A stretch of 64,000 nucleotides of DNA. It comes from CAZQRP01 sp964596125. GTDB taxonomy: Bacteria > Chloroflexota > Dehalococcoidia > GIF9 > UBA5629. Location of the stretch: NCBI GenBank assembly GCA_964596125.1, contig CAZQRP010000005.1:62001-126000 (forward strand), in the 5' to 3' direction. Shown one piece after another: positions 27,462 to 34,739 of this stretch (the first letter of the stretch is position 1; each line of letters opens with the position of its first letter). A program made the translations under genes and the position numbers. The notes below the pieces were generated by a model that had not been told where the DNA came from, ran no database searches, and saw nothing but the letters and a program-made list of their open reading frames with translations.

Positions 27462-27672
27462 GTCTGATATGCTAATGGGAAAGGCTGCACCTGGAATAAG
27501 ATAGGTGCCTCAAGAAAACATGTACCTGGCGTAACGCTATTACCAAAACGAATTATAACATATACCTTTCAGATTGACGAAAATCAATAAATCCCTGATT
27601 TCATGAATTCATTGCCAGGATTATCAGGTCTATGCTAGACTTTACCCGGTAATAGAGAGATAGTAGTAGCAT

Positions 27673-28158
27673 ATGTCTGAATTAGGTTCGACAACAAGCT
27701 TTTATATAGTTGTGCTCCTCTGGGTAGCCAGGACGGTCATTCTGGCTTTTATCTGCGCCATTCTGGCCTGGCTCGGCATCAGAGTATTAGACGCACTTAC
27801 CCCCTACATTGAGAAGCGAGAGATCATAGGGAAAGACCCAGTTGCAGTGGGAATGGTTATAGCCGGTTTCTTCATCCTGGTAGGCCTGGTTATACATGGA
27901 ACCATAACCAGCCCGGTTTTAATCGGCGCCGGGATACTGGAGAGCCTGATTGATCTTAGACGATTGGGACTAATAGCCATTAATTTTATTGTAAGCCTCT
28001 TTCTGGGTATATTCCTGTTTCGTATCGTCGACAAACTGACGCCGAAGATACCATTCCGGAGTATTGAGAAAAGCTCTATCGCTGTGGGAATCTATATATT
28101 CGGCTATTTAGTCTTCTTCGGCTTGATAACGCATGCCGCTCTCACAACACCACTTTAA
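27673..28158 (+). CDS. DUF350-like membrane protein with two repeated halves
   Basis: This 161-residue protein has four hydrophobic segments arranged as two repeats. Each repeat ends in a helix-turn such as LDALTPYIEKREIIGKDPVA and VDKLTPKIPFRSIEKSSIAV, followed by an inner helix (VGMVIAGFFILVGLVIHGT; VGIYIFGYLVFFGLITHAA). That is the pattern of the DUF350 membrane family, of unknown function. A weak TTGCCA-N18-TAGACT promoter lies at 27612-27641. The next gene starts 11 bases after its stop. Confidence 0.7.
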   Translation: MSELGSTTSFYIVVLLWVARTVILAFICAILAWLGIRVLDALTPYIEKREIIGKDPVAVGMVIAGFFILVGLVIHGTITSPVLIGAGILESLIDLRRLGLIAINFIVSLFLGIFLFRIVDKLTPKIPFRSIEKSSIAVGIYIFGYLVFFGLITHAALTTPL

Positions 28159-28169
28159 GAGCTGTTACA

Positions 28170-28988
28170 ATGAAATTGCTGCAGGGCATCCTTATTTCTA
28201 CGGCTATAATTTCAATATCGATATTACCTGCCTCTGTCCTTGCTAATCCATCCGAAGACTTCTATAAAAAGGAAGGACAGGTCTTCGATCAGTGGGATGT
28301 GTGCCGGACCCGAGGCATAGGTCAAGACGGCTTCTTCCAGATAATCGAAACAGGATTCCGTCCCGTCATCGTATTTGAGAGCCTGGGGGAAGGTGTCGAT
28401 CAAGCATATCAGCTTGGCCAGGAATTTGCCAGAACTTACCCGGACTTGAACCAGCGAGCGGAGAAAATTTTTGCCTTTGTTCGCAATAAAATCAGATACT
28501 ACCCTGACATAGACCAATTCGGCTTCAAAGAGTACGCTCAGAATGCGGATGAACTGGCGGCTACCATTAAACAGAAAGGAATCACCTACGGTGACTGCGA
28601 AGACTATGCTGTTTTTCTTGCCGTTATGTACAGGGGAGCAGGTCATCGTTCGGCTATAGTATTAGTACCTGGTCATGCAGCAGCACTGGTATACCTTCCG
28701 GAATATAAGAAAGCAAATCAGGTACTAACCATTGACGTTGAGTCAGGTTGGATTTGGGCTGAGGCGACCGGAGGAAACAACCGACTGGGATGGATGCCGG
28801 AAAAATGCATGGGAAAGCCGTTAGCAGCTTATGAGGTTACCGATGAGGCCATAACATTGTCGGAACCACCCAACAAACTTCCCACGACGGTAACACAGAA
28901 GAGTGGTGGCACCGGATTTCGGTTTTCACCGTTTTTTGGCGTCATTATATTAATGTGGCTATTACCGCTGTTCCGGAGGCGTCACTGA
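28170..28988 (+). CDS. Exported transglutaminase-like cysteine protein
   Basis: This 272-residue protein has a signal peptide (about 1-25, LPASVLA). It has a transglutaminase-like core: Cys143 in TYGDCEDYAVFLAVMY, His169 in VLVPGHAAALVYL, and Asp189 in LTIDVESGWIWAEAT, a plausible catalytic triad. A C-terminal helix (FFGVIILMWLLPLFRRRH) with a basic tail would anchor it in the membrane with the domain outside. Relatives act as peptidases or cross-linking enzymes. The specific reaction is unknown. It is probably co-transcribed with the DUF350-like gene. Confidence 0.8.
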   Translation: MKLLQGILISTAIISISILPASVLANPSEDFYKKEGQVFDQWDVCRTRGIGQDGFFQIIETGFRPVIVFESLGEGVDQAYQLGQEFARTYPDLNQRAEKIFAFVRNKIRYYPDIDQFGFKEYAQNADELAATIKQKGITYGDCEDYAVFLAVMYRGAGHRSAIVLVPGHAAALVYLPEYKKANQVLTIDVESGWIWAEATGGNNRLGWMPEKCMGKPLAAYEVTDEAITLSEPPNKLPTTVTQKSGGTGFRFSPFFGVIILMWLLPLFRRRH

Positions 28989-29037
28989 ATACCATAGGAT
29001 AAGTATACGTTTTCGTTAACCGGGAGCATTTAACGAC

Positions 29038-29427
29038 ATGAGCGAACATATTAAAATAAGAGTAAATCCCGTTGAAGTAATAGCCGTACTCAATGATACC
29101 AGCACGGCTCAAGCAATATGGGAAGCGCTACCCATTAAAGGGCAGGTCAATCTCTGGGGAGAGGAAATCTACTTTTCAATCCCAATCCATCTTGAGCTTG
29201 AAGATGGACAGGAATTTGTAAGCATCGGTGATTTAGGCTATTGGCCACAAGGGAACGCTTTTTGCATCTTCTTCGGGCCAACCCCAATCAGTCATAAGGA
29301 CAGAATTCGACCTGCAAGTCCGGTTACCATATTTGGTAAAATCATTGGCGATACCGACGTCCTGAAACAGGTAACCTCAGGAACAGAAATCACTATCGAG
29401 AGAGAAAACATAGCTAAAACAGGTTAG
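29038..29427 (+). CDS. Cyclophilin-like fold protein (Cyclophil_like/TM1367 family)
   Basis: This 129-residue protein shows the family pattern: an N-terminal strand IRVNPVEVIAVLNDTSTAQA, IWEALPIKGQVNLWGEEIYF, FVSIGDLGYWPQGNAFCIFF and a C-terminal GKIIGDTDVLKQVTSG. These beta-barrel proteins resemble cyclophilin but lack the known prolyl isomerase site, and their role is unknown. It lies in a plus-strand run with the transglutaminase-like and nitroreductase-like genes. Confidence 0.78.
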   Translation: MSEHIKIRVNPVEVIAVLNDTSTAQAIWEALPIKGQVNLWGEEIYFSIPIHLELEDGQEFVSIGDLGYWPQGNAFCIFFGPTPISHKDRIRPASPVTIFGKIIGDTDVLKQVTSGTEITIERENIAKTG

Positions 29428-29459
29428 AATTGTGACTACATAGTGGTAGGGGATAAAAA

Positions 29460-30185
29460 GTGAGCCGTCTCTGTCAGAATTATCTGATTTGCCTGATTAT
29501 GGTAGTACTGACTCTATCCTGTAGCTATACTAAACCTGCCACAATACAGACACCCACCCCACAGCGAGAGCAAGAAAACGCTATAGAGCTGCCTGAACCA
29601 CGACACGATAGCGCTATATCTATTGAGCAGAGCCTGCTTCACAGAAGATCGACCAGAAGCTACACGGAAGAAGCAGTCACACTACAAGAGGTATCCCAAC
29701 TTCTGTGGGCTGCCCAGGGTATTACCGATCCCAAGGGTTTTAGAACAGCCCCGTCAGCGGGTGCTCTCTATCCTCTCGAGGTATATGTAGCGGCCGGTAA
29801 CGTACAAAATTTAACTACTGCGGTTTACAAATATGCACCGGATAAACACATGCTCGTCAGGGTTGCAGACGGCGACAAGAGAGCCGAGCTAGCGGACGCT
29901 GCACTATCACAGCGTTGCGTGAAAGAGGGAGCTGTCGTGTTGGTAATTACAGCAGTTTATGACAGGACCACTGTTAAATATGGTAACAGGGGTATAAGAT
30001 ATGTCCACATAGAAGCAGGCCACGCCGCTCAAAACGTATGCCTCCAGGCGACTGCATTGGGACTAGGAATAGTAACCGTAGGTGCATTTCATGACGAGGA
30101 GGTAACCAGTCTCCTGAATCTACCGGAGGACGAACAGCCATTGTATATCATTCCTGCAGGAAGGACAACCAAAATGGATGGTTAA
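29460..30185 (+). CDS. SagB/ThcOx-type nitroreductase-fold lipoprotein
   Basis: This 241-residue protein starts at GTG 29460. It has a lipoprotein signal (lipobox LTLSC, Cys21). The nitroreductase/SagB fold follows: SIEQSLLHRRSTRSYTEEAV, VSQLLWAAQGIT, RTAPSAGALYPLEVYVAAG, and HIEAGHAAQNVCLQATALGL. These motifs bind FMN. SagB relatives oxidise azolines in peptide toxins, but stand-alone lipidated forms occur widely and their substrates are unknown. No peptide-modification partner genes (cyclodehydratase, precursor) were seen here. Confidence 0.8.
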   Translation: MSRLCQNYLICLIMVVLTLSCSYTKPATIQTPTPQREQENAIELPEPRHDSAISIEQSLLHRRSTRSYTEEAVTLQEVSQLLWAAQGITDPKGFRTAPSAGALYPLEVYVAAGNVQNLTTAVYKYAPDKHMLVRVADGDKRAELADAALSQRCVKEGAVVLVITAVYDRTTVKYGNRGIRYVHIEAGHAAQNVCLQATALGLGIVTVGAFHDEEVTSLLNLPEDEQPLYIIPAGRTTKMDG

Positions 30186-30293
30186 AACATAGCTCATTGA
30201 AGCACAAGAGATTATTCGACCTGCACTGCACGTAAGGCAAACACAGGCTTGAAAACCTAACATAATTATTATTCTCAATAAGGTTGGGGAAAT

Positions 30294-31904
30294 ATGCGTG
30301 GAACACGATTTCAGAGTGAAATACATAGCCAGGATATTCCTGGCAGGATTGTAATCGGTGTCACCGGTCACCGAAAATTGGACAATCAACCAATGATTAT
30401 TGAAAGAATTCGTGCTACACTGGAAAACATTAAGGCGATGGTCCCTCCTGCCAAAAGCACACCTTTGATTTTAAGCGTCCTTTCACCACTCGCTGAGGGT
30501 GCAGACCGTTTGGTCGCCCGTGAAGTTCTCAACACACCTCACTCCATCCTAGAAGTGGTCTTGCCTATAAAAAAGGAAGACTATATAAAGGATTTTAAGA
30601 CTACTCAATCTAAAAAGGAGTTTGAAGAACTATTTATCAAGGCAAACCATGTCAGACAATTGTCATATGAAGGGAGTCGAGAAGAAGCATACGAGCAAGC
30701 AGGATACCATATTGTGGATCATTGTGACGTGCTGATTGCACTTTGGGACGGAAAGAAAGCAGGCGGTCAAGGTGGTACCGCAGATATAGTTGACTATGCT
30801 CGCCAAAAAAGATGTCCACTATACTGGATACAAGTCGATAAAACAGACAGAATAAACTTTGAGCCAGGAGACGGCTTAAACACTAAACCATTTCATAACC
30901 TGGATGAATACAACTCAGAAAAAGTCGATCCCGATAAGTTCGATGGAAAACTCGAAGCTCATTGCGATTTCTTAACTACCGAAGCTGAACACGCTGGCTT
31001 GCCGTTCCATACGTTACAGGAAACCTTTAGATATATCATAGGCCAATATGTCCGGGCTGATATCTTAGCCTTACGATACCAGCACCTCCATCATAGAGCT
31101 GGCAATCTGGTCTATGTACTCGCCGCAGCAGCTATAGTGTTAGCAACCTCCCAGATACTGTTTATCCCCGACCAGCCAAGGATACTCATAATCGAGGTGG
31201 TATTCATGGTAGCTGCATTGGCTATAGTGTGGCTGAGCCATCATCACAAATTGCATACTAAGTGGATTGATTACAGGTTCCTGGCTGAACGTTTCCGTTC
31301 CGCATTGTTTATGGCTATTATCAATATGGACATATCCATAGTCCGTCCCAAAAAGCAACTAAGTCCTTTGAATTCAGCTCATGAATGGATAGTGCCTGCC
31401 TTTATCGCGGTATGGCAAGGGCGTCCACGCTTGCAGGACTCGAATTCTCTAACAATCGATGCGTTAAAGAAGTTTCTTCTTAATGCCTGGATTGAAGACC
31501 AGATTAAATATCATGAGGGCACGCGCACTCGACATGAGAGGCGATATCATAGAATGTATTGGGCGACCAACATCTTATTTGGACTATCATTGATAGCAGC
31601 CTTACTCCATGTTTTATATGTTGGCCCTCACCTGGTCATTAATTTTTTCACACTAATGGCCATCTCACTCCCTGCGGTGGCAGGCAGCATCACAGCAATC
31701 CGAACACATAGGGACTATCTGAGAAATTCTATGCGTTCAGCTCAAATGGTCACGCACCTCCAAGAAATTGAAGCCCGGATAGAGACAGTCCAAGATCATG
31801 ACAGCTTTCTTCGCCTGGTAGCCGAAATCGAGCAAATAATGCTACATGAAAATGAGGACTGGCGCGTAGTCGTTCAATTCCATAAACTCGAACTGCCGGT
31901 TTAA
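30294..31904 (+). CDS. SLOG-domain sensor fused to duplicated SLATT-like 2TM domains (putative conflict-system effector)
   Basis: This 536-residue protein begins with a Rossmann-like SLOG domain (about 17-235): IVIGVTGHRKL, LSPLAEGADRLVAREVL and HCDVLIALWDGKKAGGQGGT are nucleotide-ligand-binding features. Four membrane helices follow in two pairs (about 270-314 and 422-468). Each pair is followed by a similar helix, DYRFLAERFRSALF and RTHRDYLRNSMRSAQM. This matches SLATT membrane modules that in bacterial conflict systems are thought to form pores when a nucleotide signal is sensed. It opens the cluster with the RyR and TIR genes. The names rest on motif recall. Confidence 0.72.
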   Translation: MRGTRFQSEIHSQDIPGRIVIGVTGHRKLDNQPMIIERIRATLENIKAMVPPAKSTPLILSVLSPLAEGADRLVAREVLNTPHSILEVVLPIKKEDYIKDFKTTQSKKEFEELFIKANHVRQLSYEGSREEAYEQAGYHIVDHCDVLIALWDGKKAGGQGGTADIVDYARQKRCPLYWIQVDKTDRINFEPGDGLNTKPFHNLDEYNSEKVDPDKFDGKLEAHCDFLTTEAEHAGLPFHTLQETFRYIIGQYVRADILALRYQHLHHRAGNLVYVLAAAAIVLATSQILFIPDQPRILIIEVVFMVAALAIVWLSHHHKLHTKWIDYRFLAERFRSALFMAIINMDISIVRPKKQLSPLNSAHEWIVPAFIAVWQGRPRLQDSNSLTIDALKKFLLNAWIEDQIKYHEGTRTRHERRYHRMYWATNILFGLSLIAALLHVLYVGPHLVINFFTLMAISLPAVAGSITAIRTHRDYLRNSMRSAQMVTHLQEIEARIETVQDHDSFLRLVAEIEQIMLHENEDWRVVVQFHKLELPV

Positions 31905-32049
31905 TACTACACATCTACGCAATTGACAACATCTATAACCGACAGCTAGAATTATTCGTATATGAAATACCTCTGTGAAGAGTGTAAACTAAAGTATACA
32001 GCATCAAGAACGAAATAAGGTCATCTTTGCTAAGGAGAGACTGAAATTA

Positions 32050-34734
32050 ATGAAAAATCAAAAGAGCAGCAAAACAGTCGTAGTTACGGGAGATATCACC
32101 ATAGACTGGAATATAGCAAAGATACAGCGAAGTGAGTCACCCACTTACGAATGGAACGCTGATGACCTGACCTGTGCTTTCTGCCAACCCGGTGGTGCTG
32201 CGATGCTGGCAAACTTGATTAAAGCGTTGGGAGAGGAAATAGGGAAATCCAGGCAAGCCTATTTCGATATCCGCACCGCCGAACTGCCTCCCCGTCCCAA
32301 TAATCCAATTGATGAGAGGTTCCATCATTCCTATACCTTGTGGACCCCTTTTATATTTGATGAACGTAACTTAAGCAATAAAAGAAAAGTATGGCGCATG
32401 CAGGAGTTCCTGGGGCTGCACAGCGCAGGAACTGACATGGCTTCGCCGGATGACTGGAGAAAGGTTACAGATGATCCCGTATATGCGGACCTGGTTGTTC
32501 TGGACGATGCAGACCTTGGATTTCGCAGTAACAGGGACTACTGGCCTCAAGCGATCTTGAATAATAAGACCAGCCCCTGGATTCTACTCAAGATGGCAAA
32601 GCCCATTGCTCAAGGTCAATTATGGGAATATTTGCAGAGATATCACCCGGACAAACTCATAGCAGTAATGACAGTTAATGATGTACGGCGCTATACTGAT
32701 GTACAAATCAGCCGCCAAATATCCTGGGAGAGGACTGCGCAGGACCTGCTCTGGGAGCTTCTATATAATACTCATCTGAATATACTTACTCGCTGCCTGT
32801 ACGTTGTTGTTTCTTTTGATACTGCTGGTGCGATGCTTTTATCCCGTAGACCGGATAATACGTTAAAGGCCTTTTTGCTTTTCGATCCTCATGTAATGGA
32901 AGGTGAATGGGGGCAAAATTATAAAGGTCACATGATCGGTTACACTACCTGCCTTACTGCAGGAATTGCCCTTGAGCTAATGCTTAATAGTATAGCGCCT
33001 GACCTGCCCGGCGGTATCCAATCCGGTCTTACTGCTATGCGGTCTCTTCATATCGAAGGCTACGGTGATGCGAACACTGATCTAAATCAGTACCCGGTTG
33101 CTTTTCCGATATCGAAGATAGCCGGTAAACTGGCAAACGAGAGCAATCGTTTTGCGATAGTCCAGGTTAGAAATCCAGCCCAACCAATCTCCACCAGGAC
33201 AACAGCAGACGCCAATTCAACAATACAGCAATTCTGGACCATATTGGAAGAGCAGAAATCTGATTCGCTCGAAAAAGTCGCCTGTAAAATCGTTCTCGAA
33301 AGTTTGGAATATGCCCTGTCTAATGTGCCAGTTCGACGGTTTGGGACACTCTTAACAGTTGATCGCAGGGAGATCGAAGCATTAAATAGCATCGGCAGCC
33401 TGATCCGAGAATACTCCCGGCGGACTCAAAGCAATCCCCTCTCTATCGCCGTTTTCGGCCCTCCGGGAGCAGGCAAGTCCTTTGCCATAAGGCAAATCGC
33501 AAATTCAGTGTTGCCGGGGCAGATAATAGAGATGACTTTTAATTTATCACAATTTGGTAGCCCTGATGGTCTGCTCGATGCGTTCCATCAAATTAGGGAC
33601 AAGGTATTAACCGGCAAACTCCCTCTCGTTTTCTGGGACGAATTCGATACCCTGTTTCAAGGACAACCCTTGGGCTGGCTGCGCTACTTCCTGTCTCCAA
33701 TGCAGGACGGTGAATTCCAGGAAGGGCAACTGGTTCACCCCATTGGGAAATGTATCTTTGTCTTCGCCGGAAGTACAAGCCACAGCATGGAGTCATTTAG
33801 TGCAAACATCGATGAAGTGAATCGTCGAACTATGAAATTGCAGGACTTCATTAGTAGGATTAAAGGATACCTCGATATCATGGGACCCAACCGGCGGGTA
33901 AATGAAAAACTACCAGGTAGTATTCAAGATCCTTATTATATTATTCGACGTGCAATCTTTCTGCGAACAATAATAGAGCGCAAAGCACCACAGCTTCTAC
34001 GCATAGAGGATGGGAAAAAAATCGTCAATATTGATGAAGGGCTTCTCCGTGCCTTTCTGCTGGTCAGTAAATATAAACACGGGACACGGTCAATGGAAAC
34101 AATCGTTACGACAAGCCAGCTTGCAGACAAAACGAGCTACGAACGCTCCAGTTTGCCGGTTGAAGCGCAACTTGATCTACACGTGGATGGCCGCGAATTT
34201 TACGCCTTGATGTATCATCTGGAACCTGACGAAGCTCTTCTTGAAAGGCTTGCCGAAGCAGCCCACGAAATATTCTGCGATGACTTGAGAGCGAAAGGTT
34301 ATACCTATGGTCATCAGACACAAAAGGATAAAAGAGTCCACAGTTCACTGAAAGAATATTCTGAATTGCCAGAGGATGAGAAGGAACAGAACCGCAACAA
34401 TGTCCATAATATTCCAAATAAACTGCAGAGCGTTGGTTACATACTGCTTCCCACACGGGGCAATGAGACACCATCTAAATTCACCTCTGGGGAAATTGAA
34501 CAACTGGCTGAAATGGAACACGAGCGATGGATGCAGCAAAAGTTCAATTCCGGCTGGAAATATGCGCAAAAAACCAATAAATCAAAGAAACAGCATAAAG
34601 ACCTTGTTTCATGGCATGATCTATCTCATGATGAGCAGGAGAAAGACCGTGTATTAGTCACAGGTATTCCCAGAATTCTACAGAAAGCCGGCTATAGTAT
34701 GGTCAAATTAAGCCAGGAACCGGAAAAGGCATAA
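32050..34734 (+). CDS. PfkB-like / AAA+ ATPase / tandem ryanodine-receptor (RyR) domain protein
   Basis: This 894-residue protein has three parts. Residues about 8-365 look like a diverged ribokinase/PfkB fold (VVVTGDITIDWNI, QPGGAAMLANLIKAL, YVVVSFDTAGAMLLSRR), with the usual GAGD catalytic motif missing (IGYTTCLTAGIALEL stands there). Residues about 440-640 are an AAA+ domain: Walker A FGPPGAGKS (469-477), Walker B LPLVFWDEFDT (524-534), sensor IFVFAGSTS. Residues about 728-800 and 815-885 are two RyR domains (HERWMQQKFNSGWKYAQKTN, then VSWHDLSHDEQEKDR). A good ribosome site (AAGGAGAG) precedes it. The TIR gene starts five bases after its stop. Confidence 0.72.
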   Translation: MKNQKSSKTVVVTGDITIDWNIAKIQRSESPTYEWNADDLTCAFCQPGGAAMLANLIKALGEEIGKSRQAYFDIRTAELPPRPNNPIDERFHHSYTLWTPFIFDERNLSNKRKVWRMQEFLGLHSAGTDMASPDDWRKVTDDPVYADLVVLDDADLGFRSNRDYWPQAILNNKTSPWILLKMAKPIAQGQLWEYLQRYHPDKLIAVMTVNDVRRYTDVQISRQISWERTAQDLLWELLYNTHLNILTRCLYVVVSFDTAGAMLLSRRPDNTLKAFLLFDPHVMEGEWGQNYKGHMIGYTTCLTAGIALELMLNSIAPDLPGGIQSGLTAMRSLHIEGYGDANTDLNQYPVAFPISKIAGKLANESNRFAIVQVRNPAQPISTRTTADANSTIQQFWTILEEQKSDSLEKVACKIVLESLEYALSNVPVRRFGTLLTVDRREIEALNSIGSLIREYSRRTQSNPLSIAVFGPPGAGKSFAIRQIANSVLPGQIIEMTFNLSQFGSPDGLLDAFHQIRDKVLTGKLPLVFWDEFDTLFQGQPLGWLRYFLSPMQDGEFQEGQLVHPIGKCIFVFAGSTSHSMESFSANIDEVNRRTMKLQDFISRIKGYLDIMGPNRRVNEKLPGSIQDPYYIIRRAIFLRTIIERKAPQLLRIEDGKKIVNIDEGLLRAFLLVSKYKHGTRSMETIVTTSQLADKTSYERSSLPVEAQLDLHVDGREFYALMYHLEPDEALLERLAEAAHEIFCDDLRAKGYTYGHQTQKDKRVHSSLKEYSELPEDEKEQNRNNVHNIPNKLQSVGYILLPTRGNETPSKFTSGEIEQLAEMEHERWMQQKFNSGWKYAQKTNKSKKQHKDLVSWHDLSHDEQEKDRVLVTGIPRILQKAGYSMVKLSQEPEKA

Positions 34735-34739
34735 CCATA

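Noticed and set aside
29460..30185. SagB-type azole-forming peptide natural product cluster
   Set aside because: No cyclodehydratase, precursor peptide or transporter was seen nearby, and the protein has a lipoprotein signal.
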